Positions 25,627-34,111 of a stretch of 64,000 nucleotides of DNA are shown here, piece by piece (within the stretch, counting starts at the first letter, position 1; every line of letters starts with the position of its first letter). Location of the stretch: the NCBI RefSeq assembly GCF_017086365.1, contig NZ_CP070969.1:2542001-2606000 (forward strand). The letters are read 5' to 3'. This DNA is from Paenibacillus tianjinensis (lineage in GTDB: Bacteria; Bacillota; Bacilli; Paenibacillales; Paenibacillaceae). The notes below the pieces were generated by a model. That model was not told the origin of the DNA, ran no database searches, and saw nothing but the letters and a program-made list of their open reading frames with translations. The translations under genes and the position numbers were made by a program.

Positions 25627-25693
25627 ATGCTTCCGAAGCGAGTTTTGTCGAAGAATCTCAGTGGAGTCTATGCTATACAAAACTTTAGGAGGG
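25627..25693 (+). promoter_or_regulatory. Leader element, copy C (second of a tandem pair)
   Basis: ATGCTTCCGAAGCG (25627-25640) is followed directly by AGTTTTGT (25641-25648), which pairs perfectly with ACAAAACT (25677-25684). TTTAGGAGGG follows at once and provides the ribosome binding site of the transporter gene. The element is nearly identical to copy B and shares its plan with copy A at 2987-3053. Confidence 0.55.
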
Positions 25694-25699
25694 ATGGAT

Positions 25700-26731
25700 T
25701 TGGCTTTTGGCGCCCGCATACTAAAAACAGGAATGGCAGTTACCCTTGCCCTCTATTTATCCGCTCTGCTGAATTTCACTTCTCCTGTCGGTGCGGCGAT
25801 TGCTGCAATTTTTGCCATGCAGCCGTCAATCTACCGTTCATGGCGTTATTTCCTGGACCAGATTCAGACGAGTACCATGGGCGCTGTGCTGGCGCTGCTT
25901 GGGGGTATGCTGCTGTCCAATGAACCGATAGCGGTCGGACTTGTATGTATCCTGGTCATTATGATAAGTATGAAGATGAACCGTGCCGATACCATCGGCC
26001 TGACTCTGGTTACGGTCATTTCGGTGATGGAGGCTTCCGGACAGTGGGAGTTTGCGCTGACCCGGTTTTTGCTTACACTGACGGGGATTGTCTCTGCATT
26101 TATCATCAATATCAGTGTATTTCCGCCGAAGCCGCGCAAGCAGTATATCCAGCAGATCGAAACCGTGTTTACCGGACTTTCGCTGCTGCTGCGGACTGCA
26201 GTTTCGCATGAGATGAAGGAGAGTGTATTTCGGGATGAGAAGAATGCGCTCGAGGGCTCGATAAAAGCGCTGGCTGACAAATATGCTTTATTTGAGGAAG
26301 AGCAGAAGCAGCTGCGCCGGGCCAAATACAGCCAGACCAGACAGATGGTGGTGTATAAGAATCTGCTGCATTCTTTGCAAAAAGGGTTTGAAGTGCTGGA
26401 AGCGGTAGACCGGCATTATTTCCAGGCAGAGCGGACGGAGCGGACGGATGAGCTGTTTGACAGGCATTTAGAGCAGCTGATCAAATACCATGAGTATATT
26501 CTGCTTAAGTTCGAAGATAAGCTGAAGCCGGGTGCTAATGACTCAGAGCCGCTCGGAGACGACAATGACAGTTTTCTGAATGCGGCGATTCAGGGGTATG
26601 ATCCTGAGAAATCGGGACAATTACGCTTGTCAGTTGTGGCAGCGGCGATTTATGATTATGGATACCAGCTCGAACGTCTCGACAAACTGGCGGATCAGAT
26701 CAACCGGCAGAATGGGGATGAGAAAGAATAA
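25700..26731 (+). CDS. Aromatic acid exporter / FUSC-like family membrane protein (DUF939 type)
   Basis: A 343-residue protein. The first 140 residues are hydrophobic with about five membrane segments (FGARILKTGMAVTLALYLSA, PVGAAIAAIFAMQPSIYRSW). The remaining 200 residues are cytoplasmic and helical (a coiled coil around the EEEQKQLRRAKYSQTRQ part). This is the layout of the YqjA/YgaE-type ArAE family, thought to export aromatic or other organic acids. The start is taken as TTG 25700, 7 bases from AGGAGG; the ATG at 25694 is adjacent to the Shine-Dalgarno and too close. The tandem leader elements upstream suggest regulation. Confidence 0.8.
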   Translation: MAFGARILKTGMAVTLALYLSALLNFTSPVGAAIAAIFAMQPSIYRSWRYFLDQIQTSTMGAVLALLGGMLLSNEPIAVGLVCILVIMISMKMNRADTIGLTLVTVISVMEASGQWEFALTRFLLTLTGIVSAFIINISVFPPKPRKQYIQQIETVFTGLSLLLRTAVSHEMKESVFRDEKNALEGSIKALADKYALFEEEQKQLRRAKYSQTRQMVVYKNLLHSLQKGFEVLEAVDRHYFQAERTERTDELFDRHLEQLIKYHEYILLKFEDKLKPGANDSEPLGDDNDSFLNAAIQGYDPEKSGQLRLSVVAAAIYDYGYQLERLDKLADQINRQNGDEKE

Positions 26732-26741
26732 TTGCACAAGC

Positions 26742-26767
26742 AAAAAATCCGGCCCCAGGGGCCGGAT
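26742..26767 (-). terminator. GC-rich hairpin after the exporter gene
   Basis: ATCCGGCCCC (26747-26756) pairs with GGGGCCGGAT (26758-26767). The T run lies on the minus-strand side, so its use as a plus-strand terminator is uncertain. Confidence 0.5.
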
Positions 26768-26820
26768 CATATACATAGTATAAAAAACATCCTAGAGAAC
26801 GTCACGAAGCACTATTCGAC

Positions 26821-26849
26821 TTGAAAAAGTGCAACGAAGTTGTTAGAAT
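26821..26849 (+). promoter_or_regulatory. Sigma-A-type promoter of helD
   Basis: TTGAAA (26821-26826) and TAGAAT (26844-26849) are spaced by exactly 17 bp, giving a 5' untranslated region of about 95 bases. Confidence 0.65.
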
Positions 26850-26949
26850 ATAAGGATATCGAAAGATGATAATATTTAGACATAGATAGTCAATTTAATT
26901 ATAACACGCACGAATTGTAATGTCAACCTTCCAAAGGGGATGAAATGCA

Positions 26950-29307
26950 TTGGAGAAACATGATAGCGAGTGGCAGGCGGAACAGGAGAGGGTAACGGGA
27001 ATTACAAAGCTGCTTACTTCCCGTATCCGGCAATTATCGGAGGAGCTTGGTCTTCATCGTAGCGATGTGGTAGATATGCGCAAAGATTTCTGGGAAGAGG
27101 TTACCGTGAACTTCAGCAGCCCGGATGATCTGGGTGAAACTTCTACAAGCCTGCGGCAGCAGGCGCAAATTCTGAATGAACGGGAGCGCCATCACCTGCA
27201 GTCCAGCAAAGCGCTTAAGAAATATAAGAAGCTGGTGGTCTCTCCGTATTTCGGACGGATTGATTTCTCTGAGAGCGGAGATAGCGGGGCAGAGAAAATC
27301 TATCTCGGAATCGGATCTTTAATGGAGGATAACGGCACATTCCTGATCTATGACTGGCGGGCGCCGATTTCCAGCTTGTATTACGACGGCGCCCCCGGTC
27401 CCGCAGCTTATGAGACACCGGGCGGCCTGGTGAACGGCACCATGGAGCTAAAACGCCAGTTTGTAATCGACAACGGCATCATTGAGGTAATGTTTGATAC
27501 AGGGATGACCATCGGTGATGAATTGCTCCAGCAGGTGCTCAGCCACAGTGCGGATGACCGGATGAAGAGTATTGTCGCAACGATTCAAAAAGAGCAGAAT
27601 GCCGTAATCCGTAATGACCGGAGCCGGATGCTGGTGGTTCAAGGGGCGGCCGGAAGCGGCAAAACATCAGCAGCGCTGCAACGAGTCGCTTATCTGCTCT
27701 ACAAGTACCGTGAGGTGCTGCAGGCGGATCAGATGCTTCTGTTCTCACCGAATCCGTTGTTTAACAGCTATGTATCCACAGTTCTCCCTGAGCTTGGCGA
27801 AGAAAATATGCAGCAGACTACATTCCAGATGTATCTGGAACACCGGCTGGGCCAGGAATTCCAGCTGGAGGATGTGTTCAGCCAGACGGAGAGCCTGCTC
27901 AACGCGCCGGATGGTCCGGCTGCGGCTGTGCGCCGTGAAGGGATTGGCTATAAATCCTCTGTTGCTTTTCTGGATGCTATCCGGCGTTATGTGAATCTGC
28001 TGGAACATGAGGGCATGAAGTTTAAACCGCTGATGTTCCAGGGAAGGGCAGTTGTCAGCAAAGAAGAGATGGAACGGCAGTTTTATGCTTATGATTCTAA
28101 TATTAAGCTGGCGAACCGGATCGACCTTATGACAGGCTGGCTGCTCAAAAAAATAGCCGCCTTCAGTGTGGAAGAGCGCAGTGCCTCCTGGGTGGAAGAT
28201 CAGATAGAAGTGCTTGATTCCAGCGATTATCAGCGTGCTTATCAGATGACACGGCGCAAAGGCGGCGGACATGACAACAGCTTTGATGATTTTGATACCG
28301 AAAAGAGCATGCTGGCCCGCTACATTGTCAGTCAGCGCCTGAAGCCGCTCCGTGTTTGGACCAAACGTGGACGTTTCGTTGATGTAAAGGGGCTGTACAG
28401 CAGGCTGTTTACCGACCGTCAGTTAATTGACAGTCTGAATGGCGAAAGCGTTTTGCCGGAGGCATGGGCTGAAATCTGTGCAATGACGCTGGATACCCTC
28501 GCTGCCGGAGAGCTTGCTTATGAAGATGCGACTCCATTTCTCTACCTGAAGGAACTCAGCCAAGGCTTCCGGACGAATACGTTGATCCGCCACGTGATTG
28601 TCGATGAAGTACAGGATTACTCCCCGTTCCAGCTGGAGTTCATGCGCCGGCTGTTCCCGCGGGCCAAGATGACGGTTCTCGGCGATTTAAACCAGGCGAT
28701 CTATGCCCAGGGAGAAGTGCTGGGTGACTTGGCCGGCCTGGTGAGTATTTACGGTGAGGAAAATACGGAGGTCATCTCCCTGACCCGCAGCTACCGCTCG
28801 ACCTACGAGATTGTTGAGTTTACGCGGGCGATGATTCCGGGCGGGGAACGGATCGTTCCCTTTAACCGCCGTGGGGAGACACCATCCCTAACTGTAGTGA
28901 ACACTGAGTCTGAGCTGCTGGCTTCAGTGGAGCAGGATGTGCTGAATCTGCATGCTGCCGGTTATCATTATGTGGCGGTCATCTGCAAAACAGCAGAGGA
29001 GAGCGCAGATGTGCATGCCAAGCTTCAGAACAGGCTTCCGGTCAGACTGGTTACCAAGGAGACCCCTAATTTTCAGAAGGGCACATTGGTTCTCCCGGCT
29101 TATCTGGCCAAAGGAGTTGAGTTCGATGCGGTTATTATTTACGACGGTTCGGACCATAAATACAGCAGAGAAAATGAACGCAAATTGTTCTATACAGCCT
29201 GCACCCGCGCAATGCATCTGCTTCATATCTACAGTCTGGGGCAGCTTAGCCGCTTTTTGCCTGCTGCAGCCCGTGAGTCTGTGACTGCAGCCTCGCTGAA
29301 GAGCTGA
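26950..29307 (+). CDS. helD: HelD-like UvrD/Rep-family ATPase (RNA polymerase recycling factor)
   Basis: A 785-residue superfamily 1 protein. The N-terminal coiled-coil arm (WQAEQERVTGITKLLTSRI...), then YFGRIDF and YLGIGSLMEDNGTFLIYDWRAP, are typical of HelD. Walker A GAAGSGKTSAAL lies near residues 233-244, VIVDEVQDYSPFQLEFM gives Walker B, and LTRSYRST and ACTRAMHLL complete the helicase motifs. HelD enters stalled RNA polymerase and releases it from nucleic acid using ATP. TTG at 26950 is the start, behind AAAGGGGATGAAA; a nearby ATG leads to an immediate stop. It has its own promoter. Confidence 0.93.
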   Translation: MEKHDSEWQAEQERVTGITKLLTSRIRQLSEELGLHRSDVVDMRKDFWEEVTVNFSSPDDLGETSTSLRQQAQILNERERHHLQSSKALKKYKKLVVSPYFGRIDFSESGDSGAEKIYLGIGSLMEDNGTFLIYDWRAPISSLYYDGAPGPAAYETPGGLVNGTMELKRQFVIDNGIIEVMFDTGMTIGDELLQQVLSHSADDRMKSIVATIQKEQNAVIRNDRSRMLVVQGAAGSGKTSAALQRVAYLLYKYREVLQADQMLLFSPNPLFNSYVSTVLPELGEENMQQTTFQMYLEHRLGQEFQLEDVFSQTESLLNAPDGPAAAVRREGIGYKSSVAFLDAIRRYVNLLEHEGMKFKPLMFQGRAVVSKEEMERQFYAYDSNIKLANRIDLMTGWLLKKIAAFSVEERSASWVEDQIEVLDSSDYQRAYQMTRRKGGGHDNSFDDFDTEKSMLARYIVSQRLKPLRVWTKRGRFVDVKGLYSRLFTDRQLIDSLNGESVLPEAWAEICAMTLDTLAAGELAYEDATPFLYLKELSQGFRTNTLIRHVIVDEVQDYSPFQLEFMRRLFPRAKMTVLGDLNQAIYAQGEVLGDLAGLVSIYGEENTEVISLTRSYRSTYEIVEFTRAMIPGGERIVPFNRRGETPSLTVVNTESELLASVEQDVLNLHAAGYHYVAVICKTAEESADVHAKLQNRLPVRLVTKETPNFQKGTLVLPAYLAKGVEFDAVIIYDGSDHKYSRENERKLFYTACTRAMHLLHIYSLGQLSRFLPAAARESVTAASLKS

Positions 29308-29445
29308 TTCGCCGTACCTGGCTGTTATAATAAAGGGCCTGTCCCAAAAGTAGATTTTCTACGAGCAGAGACTGATCCTTCTCCTTTTAAAGCCGCAAAA
29401 AAGTCAAAAGAGCAGCCATTCTCCCGTCACTGGAGAATGGCTGCT

Positions 29446-29990
29446 CTATGTTTTTGGTCATTCGCAGCTTGCTTCAATAGATTGTGGGCAAGCGAAAGTC
29501 AACCGACCTCAAGCGTCACCTTTTCGATGCCCGAAGCAGGATTGCGGATGCAGGCTACGGCAGCGGAAAACTATGCATATCTGGAAGTCATGCGGTCGTA
29601 AAATATGGCAGCTACCACAAAGAAAAGAGCAAAGCTTGGAAAAAGAAGGTCGGAAAAATTGAGAACTGGACTTACGACGATGCCGTGGACAGGTGGATAT
29701 GCCCCACCGGACACATGCTGCGTGAAATTCGGAAACGTCATTACCGAAGCCAAAGTTGTGAAGGCTGCCCTCGGAAGTTTACCCAAGATCTTCTTTGCCT
29801 TTTCCATATGCGGCTCTAAACAACGGGTGTCAGTAGGTCTCGGGTGTAGACTATAGGTTAAAATAAACTGGTTTTCCGTACCAATAAGTACATTGTTTCC
29901 AGGTTTGAGTTGACCATTTCGCATGTGGTCATCCTTCATCCGCATGAAAGTCGCATCCGGGACGCTTGCTAAAACTGTTCCGGTCGCCAA
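29446..29990 (-). pseudogene. IS1182-family transposase remnant with an inverted internal block
   Basis: The minus strand from about 29990 to 29769 encodes the central part (DATFMRMKDDHMRNGQLKPG, IGTENQFILTYSLHPRPTDT). The next block (IADAGYGS...YHKEKSKAWKKKVGKIENW...CPTGHM...SCEGCP) lies on the plus strand at 29541-29771. The C-terminus (KVTLEVG-stop-LSLAHNLLKQAANDQKH) is again on the minus strand, ending at 29446. Flipping about 29536-29770 restores the normal order. There are also frameshifts and a stop codon in place of the usual Trp, so the gene is dead. Confidence 0.8.
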
Positions 29991-30132
29991 GCAGCATCTG
30001 GTACTGTTCGTACTTTAGCAATCGGGGCATTGGCCAGCAAAGTTGGTTCATGGTATATGTACAAAGAAATCCCAAAAGGCGATTTCTTTATTGCGTTTTA
30101 ATAAATGTTACAGTACATTTCCCGCTTAAACA

Positions 30133-30259
30133 GCGGAGAGAACGAAAGGATTGTGGAAAAGCGGTAGCGGTTGCCTTGGTCTCCGGATTTTCACCGCTAA
30201 GGGGAATGAAAAAAATCTGGAGAGCACAGCGATTGGAACAACGTTTCGTTCGCGGAGCG
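30133..30259 (+). repeat. Second copy of the structured intergenic element (within the IS remnant)
   Basis: It shares with the araD-araA element, in the same order, GCGGAG, GGA, AGCGGTAGCG (there AGCGATAGCG), GCCT, a CGGATTT/AAATC-type stem and CAGCG..TGGAA. Here the stem TCTCCGGATTTT (30180-30191) pairs with AAAATCTGGAGA (30212-30223). CCGCT-TAAAC-AGCGG forms a hairpin at its left edge. It lies just inside the right end of the insertion sequence and replaces the transposase N-terminus. Confidence 0.5.
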
Positions 30260-30359
30260 TCCACCCAAGTGCTCACGTTAATCCTACTTAAAAACAGAGG
30301 GCTATTTCAAACAGCCACTTCAAGGCTTTTGGGACAGCCCTTTTGGTGTTTTATGAATA

Positions 30360-31562
30360 TTATTTACTGGATAACCCGGATAATGCAGTACGGTTGCGGC
30401 GCTGTACCCTAAGAATAATGATGTAGATGACCAGCAGAAGAAGAGGAGCAAGTGCAGAGTAGCGGTACATTACAGCATAAGAGTTATAAAGGGCTACTGA
30501 TCCAAGGAGCATAGTACCGATAGCTACCCCAAAATCGAGTGAATTGAAAAACATGCCGTTTGCCATGCCCCGTTGCCGCGCATCTACAGATTGGATCATC
30601 CAGGTCTGTAGCGCAGGCTGCATGGATCCGAAGCCGATGCCATAGCAAATGGCGGCGGGGAAAAGTGCAGCGGTTGAAGCAGCAAAGGAGAGCAGCATCA
30701 ATCCGCCAATGATGAACAGGCTGCCGGGGATGAGTAAGGCTGCCGGACCGAAGCGGTCATATATTTTGCCGGAGACCGGACGTATGATGACGATGGCCAC
30801 AGCGTTAAACAGGAAAAAGTAAGCAATATGCTCCAGATGAACCTCCTGGCCATATAAGGCAAGAAAACCAAGCAAACCACCGTAGGAGATGGACAGCAGC
30901 AAATTCAGCAGGCAGGGAATAAACAGCTTGCGGAATACACTGCCCTTAGGGCCAGATGCGGATACCGGAACGGGTTCTTTGTGATTGGCCGGCAGGCTTT
31001 TAGTCAGGCGGTAGCCAAGCGGCAGAATGAATGCAAGCGCAAGGCCGGTGCTCAGGAGCAGTGAACCGAAGCCCGGCCCCTGCAGCAGGCTGAGTCCGAT
31101 CAGCGGGCCGGCGGACATCGCCAGACTGGTGGACAACCCGAAGTAGCCCATGCCTTCGCCCATCCGGCGGATGGGAATGACATCTGAGGCCATCGTGGGA
31201 AATGCGGTACTGGCCATCCCGAACCCTATGCCGAAGAGCATCCGCATCAGCAGCAGGACGATAATCGTTCCTGACCAATAGTAGCCGGCTACTGCAGCAA
31301 GAGAGATGGCCAGACCGAGGAAGATTAGCAGATTACGGCCGCCTTTTTCCATGGCTTTGGCCGCGAATACCCGTGAAGCGATGGCGCTTAAGGCGAACAG
31401 ACTGGTTACGAGACTGATTTGCACGGAGGAAGCATGAAGGGTTCCTTCAGCATAAACCGGCAGGGTGGATAAGGTCATCTGCAGGCCGGTGAACAGCAGC
31501 AGATTGCAGAGAGTTAGTTGGATAAAGGATTTGGTCCATAAACGTTCAGAGTTATTATTCAA
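30360..31562 (-). CDS. MFS transporter
   Basis: A 400-residue protein with twelve predicted membrane segments. Major-facilitator features include the loop after TM2 (ASRVFAAKAMEKGGRN, a degenerate motif A), a MLFGIGFGMASTAFPTMASD segment and ISGKIYDRFGPAALLIPG in the second half (VRPVSGKIYDRFG). It is probably an efflux or uptake permease for small molecules. It begins 12 bases after a MarR regulator gene on the same strand, a common layout for drug or toxicant efflux. The ligand is unknown. The gene ends close to the insertion-sequence remnant. Confidence 0.9.
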   Translation of the reverse strand: MNNNSERLWTKSFIQLTLCNLLLFTGLQMTLSTLPVYAEGTLHASSVQISLVTSLFALSAIASRVFAAKAMEKGGRNLLIFLGLAISLAAVAGYYWSGTIIVLLLMRMLFGIGFGMASTAFPTMASDVIPIRRMGEGMGYFGLSTSLAMSAGPLIGLSLLQGPGFGSLLLSTGLALAFILPLGYRLTKSLPANHKEPVPVSASGPKGSVFRKLFIPCLLNLLLSISYGGLLGFLALYGQEVHLEHIAYFFLFNAVAIVIIRPVSGKIYDRFGPAALLIPGSLFIIGGLMLLSFAASTAALFPAAICYGIGFGSMQPALQTWMIQSVDARQRGMANGMFFNSLDFGVAIGTMLLGSVALYNSYAVMYRYSALAPLLLLVIYIIILRVQRRNRTALSGLSSK

Positions 31563-31574
31563 TACGAATTGCTC

Positions 31575-32018
31575 CTATTCTTGATGTGGGTTCCCTGTGT
31601 TGTGATAGATGAGCTTAAGCATCTTCCGCAGCTGTTCAAGCTGCTCAGAGGTCAGTCCGGTGACGGCAGTATCAATCACCTGCTGCTCCAGGGCCAGAGT
31701 GCTGTTGATTAGTGCCTTGCCCTCCTCGGTTGCGTAGAGCTGGAAAGCACGGCGGTCACTCTGGTTCATCGTTTTTGTGATAAAACCTTTTTTCTGGAGA
31801 AGCTCAACGATTCGGGCAGTGGTAGGCTGGTCCTTGGCTGCCGATGCGGCCACTTCTTTCTGGTTGATTCCGTCCCGGTCTACAATCATCAGCAGGACAG
31901 ACCATTGTTCAGGGGTAATATCGTAAGGCTTCAGCACACGGGCAAAGGCAGTTGAAATCCGCCGGTGGGTGGAGCCGAGCAGGAATCCGAGAAATTGCTG
32001 CGGTGAGGAATCAGGCAT
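31575..32018 (-). CDS. MarR family transcriptional regulator
   Basis: A 147-residue winged-helix regulator. It contains LKPYDITPEQWSVLLMIVD, the recognition region QKEVAASAAKDQPTTARIVELL and the wing TKTMNQSDRRAFQLYATEEG. It is the first gene of a two-gene unit with the MFS transporter. Its promoter (TTGACA-17-TATAAT) overlaps an inverted repeat TTGTCAT-13-ATGACAA, which suggests that it represses its own operon until an effector binds. GGAAGGAAG lies upstream of the ATG. Confidence 0.9.
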   Translation of the reverse strand: MPDSSPQQFLGFLLGSTHRRISTAFARVLKPYDITPEQWSVLLMIVDRDGINQKEVAASAAKDQPTTARIVELLQKKGFITKTMNQSDRRAFQLYATEEGKALINSTLALEQQVIDTAVTGLTSEQLEQLRKMLKLIYHNTGNPHQE

Positions 32019-32041
32019 AGCAAATCTTCCTTCCTAAATAG

Positions 32042-32081
32042 TTGTCATAACAATTATATTCATGACAATTAAAACTGTCAA
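32042..32081 (-). promoter_or_regulatory. Promoter and MarR-type operator of the marR-MFS operon
   Basis: On the minus strand TTGACA (plus positions 32076-32081) and TATAAT (32053-32058) are 17 bp apart, matching the sigma-A consensus perfectly. TTGTCAT (32042-32048) and ATGACAA (32062-32068) form a 7-bp inverted repeat centred 20 bp apart, covering the -10 region. Confidence 0.75.
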
Positions 32082-32093
32082 TTAAGATACAGC

Positions 32094-32160
32094 AAAAAAC
32101 ACCCCCCGGAAAAATATCAGATCTTACATAAGATCCAACATAGTTTCTGAAGAGGTGCCT
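32094..32160 (-). terminator. Probable terminator of the aldolase gene
   Basis: On the minus strand GCACCTC can pair with GGGGTGT, with a GATCTTA/TAAGATC hairpin between, followed by TTTTTT. Confidence 0.4.
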
Positions 32161-32182
32161 TATTTGTTGTTAGCTTTGATTA

Positions 32183-32836
32183 TTATTTAGCCGCTTGCGG
32201 AACAGTTTCCCAGTCTTTCAGGAAACGCTCAATGCCGCTGTCTGTCAGCGGGTGTTTCCAGAGGGAAGGGAGCAGGGAGCCAGGGATTGTTGCAATGTGC
32301 GCTCCGGCAATGGCTGCTTCCTCTACGTGAGCGATGTTGCGGATGCTGGCTGCAATAATTTCAGAAGACAGTCCATAATTGGTCAGGATGGTTTTGAGAT
32401 CCTTGATCAGCTTCATACCGTCTACACCGATATCATCCAGACGTCCAACGAACGGGCTGATATAAGTAGCGCCTGCTTTGGCGGCCATCAGGCCTTGAGC
32501 GGCGGAGAATATGAGGGTAACGTTGGTCTTGATCCCTTTTTTAGTCAGCTCGTAGCAGGCAGCCAGTCCATCTTCGGTCATCGGCAGTTTAATAACTACG
32601 TTAGGTGCCCATTCCGCGATTTCGAAGGCTTCCTTAAGCATTTCTTCGGTTGTAAGGCCAATAACCTCTGCACTTACAGGACCAGGTACAATCTCAACGA
32701 TTTCTTTAATTACATCTTTGAACAGTCTGCCTTCTTTGGCGATCAGCGACGGGTTAGTCGTCACGCCATCCACTAATCCTAGGCGGGTAATACGTTTGAT
32801 TTCTTCAATGTTTCCAGTATCCAAGAAAAATTTCAT
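32183..32836 (-). CDS. fsa: Fructose-6-phosphate aldolase / transaldolase-like protein
   Basis: A 217-residue TIM-barrel aldolase of the short transaldolase (FSA/TalC) group. [15 protein letters not shown] at the start, [13 protein letters not shown], and [11 protein letters not shown] with the Schiff-base Lys83 are diagnostic, as are [20 protein letters not shown] and [11 protein letters not shown]. Members either cleave fructose-6-phosphate to glyceraldehyde-3-phosphate and dihydroxyacetone or act as transaldolases in the pentose phosphate pathway; sequence alone does not fully separate these. GGGAGGAATAATTTACA precedes the ATG. It is transcribed alone from a good promoter. Confidence 0.9.
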   Translation of the reverse strand: MKFFLDTGNIEEIKRITRLGLVDGVTTNPSLIAKEGRLFKDVIKEIVEIVPGPVSAEVIGLTTEEMLKEAFEIAEWAPNVVIKLPMTEDGLAACYELTKKGIKTNVTLIFSAAQGLMAAKAGATYISPFVGRLDDIGVDGMKLIKDLKTILTNYGLSSEIIAASIRNIAHVEEAAIAGAHIATIPGSLLPSLWKHPLTDSGIERFLKDWETVPQAAK

Positions 32837-32892
32837 TGTAAATTATTCCTCCCTTGATTTCATATGGATTGACAAACAGTGTACATAACTTC

Positions 32893-32921
32893 ATTATGTA
32901 TCATGCCAACTGAAGTTTCAA
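32893..32921 (-). promoter_or_regulatory. Putative promoter of the aldolase gene
   Basis: On the minus strand TTGAAA (plus 32916-32921) and CATAAT (32893-32898) are 17 bp apart, about 57 bp before the start codon. Confidence 0.55.
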
Positions 32922-33067
32922 CTGTTAATATGAATATTTCAAAATAACTTTATAGAAATCCCTTAGAATAAATTGAATTCCACCATTAGACCATTTCCCG
33001 TCACCTTCCTCCCATGATAATATAGAAACGGTATGGTTTAAAAAGTTGTGAATGGCTGGTGACAGTG

Positions 33068-33535
33068 ATGATAACTGTAATTGCCGGAGTTGCCTTATTT
33101 CTGCTGGCAGCTGCCGGACTTCTCGCCTACCAGAACAGCAGGCTGATCGCTGAGCAGGAAGCTGACAGCACTGCGGTCCCCACGGGTATGCTGATGTATT
33201 CCGTGTTTAATGAACGGTTTTTGGAGAATGATGAAAGACCTGGAGCTGTTCCCCTATTTCAGTACACAGTGTCATCGGAGCCTGGTGAGCAGCTCTCTCG
33301 GGGAGAATCCGGAACAACGTTTGCCCTATGCCGTGTACCGGCCGGTACCGGAGAAATGATTCTTTGGGATGCACAAAACTGGATGGTGAACAATATCCGC
33401 AAAGCTGCTATCCAAGGTGTACTGATGGAGCATTCCGGATTTCCTGATAAAGCTGCCCGCAAAGGTGAGAAAGAGCTGATTATTAATCTGGAGGCTACAG
33501 TAAAGGAGGAAACCGGACATGCAGATCCATATTAA
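33068..33535 (+). CDS. Single-pass membrane protein of unknown function
   Basis: About 155 residues. An N-terminal hydrophobic segment (ITVIAGVALFLLAAAGLLAY) is followed by a soluble domain with no family I recognise. The domain contains MLMYSVFNERFLENDERPG and FALCRVPAGTGEMILWDAQNW. The start is uncertain: ATG 33068 has GGTGA 5 bases upstream; GTG 33059 and GTG 33065 are alternatives. It overlaps the macrodomain gene by 17 bases, so the two are probably co-translated and may be functionally linked. Confidence 0.6.
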   Translation: MITVIAGVALFLLAAAGLLAYQNSRLIAEQEADSTAVPTGMLMYSVFNERFLENDERPGAVPLFQYTVSSEPGEQLSRGESGTTFALCRVPAGTGEMILWDAQNWMVNNIRKAAIQGVLMEHSGFPDKAARKGEKELIINLEATVKEETGHADPY

Positions 33536-34073
33536 TCATGTGGATATCTCAGTCAGTGTAGGAGATATTACGACCTGGCAAGGCGATATGATCGTGAACG
33601 CCTCCAACTCGGGATTGTATGGAGGCGGCGGTGTGGATGGTGCGATCCATCGTGCAGGCGGGCCGCAGATTGCTGCCGAATGTGCGCTCATCCGCCAGAA
33701 GCAGGGAGGCATCCTGCCGGGGGAAGCTGCTGTTACCACCGCAGGGAAATTACCGTACCTGGGGATCATACATACCGTCGGACCGATCTGGAAAGGCGGC
33801 GGTGCAGGAGAGGCCGCAACTTTGGCCAAATGTTATATAAACAGCCTTGACATGGCGATTGTCCGCGGCGCGCAAAGCATTGCTTTTCCGAACATCAGCA
33901 CGGGGGTTTATAATTTCCCGAAGCTGCTGGCCTGCCAGACGGCGCTTTCTACAGTGGTCCAATATGTGTCAGACAGGGATTCCCGGGTGCTGCCACTGAA
34001 GACTATTGCGTTTATTTGCTTTGAGCAGGACAATGCTAAGCTGTATGAGGAAACGCTTAAAAGTTATATGTAA
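33519..34073 (+). CDS. Macrodomain protein (ADP-ribose / O-acetyl-ADP-ribose binding or hydrolase)
   Basis: A 184-residue single macrodomain of the MacroD/YmdB type. VGDITTWQGDMIVNASNSGL then GGGGVDGAIHRAGG forms the ADP-ribose loop. GEAAVTTAGKLPYLGIIHTVGP and SIAFPNISTGVYNFP supply the other binding segments. The Asn-Ala-x-Asn and GGGGVDGAIH elements are those used by deacetylases of O-acetyl-ADP-ribose and by mono-ADP-ribose hydrolases. AAAGGAGGAAACCGGAC precedes the ATG. It overlaps the membrane protein gene upstream and is followed 38 bases later by a GNAT gene. Confidence 0.92.
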   Translation: MQIHINHVDISVSVGDITTWQGDMIVNASNSGLYGGGGVDGAIHRAGGPQIAAECALIRQKQGGILPGEAAVTTAGKLPYLGIIHTVGPIWKGGGAGEAATLAKCYINSLDMAIVRGAQSIAFPNISTGVYNFPKLLACQTALSTVVQYVSDRDSRVLPLKTIAFICFEQDNAKLYEETLKSYM

Positions 34074-34111
34074 AGAAACCGGTATGCCGGATGAAACGGG
34101 GGAAGCAGGAG

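Larger units (their letters stand above)
29332..30343 (-). mobile_element. IS1182-family insertion sequence, decayed
   Basis: The ends are inverted: AAAGGGCCTGTCCCAAAAG (29332-29350) and the complement of AAAGGGCTGTCCCAAAAG (30326-30343), differing by one C. Ends of this form and the transposase similarity fit IS1182. The length is about 1.0 kb, shorter than the usual 1.5-1.7 kb, so the N-terminal half of the gene is lost. A 16-bp perfect hairpin (29409-29424 with 29432-29447) follows the transposase stop. No clear target duplication is visible. Between 29990 and 30326 lies a structured element with no transposase similarity. Confidence 0.8.

Noticed and set aside
29571..29990. Minus-strand frame in the IS region as an intact gene
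   Set aside because: Only its first 74 codons are transposase-like; the rest is antisense to the inverted block.
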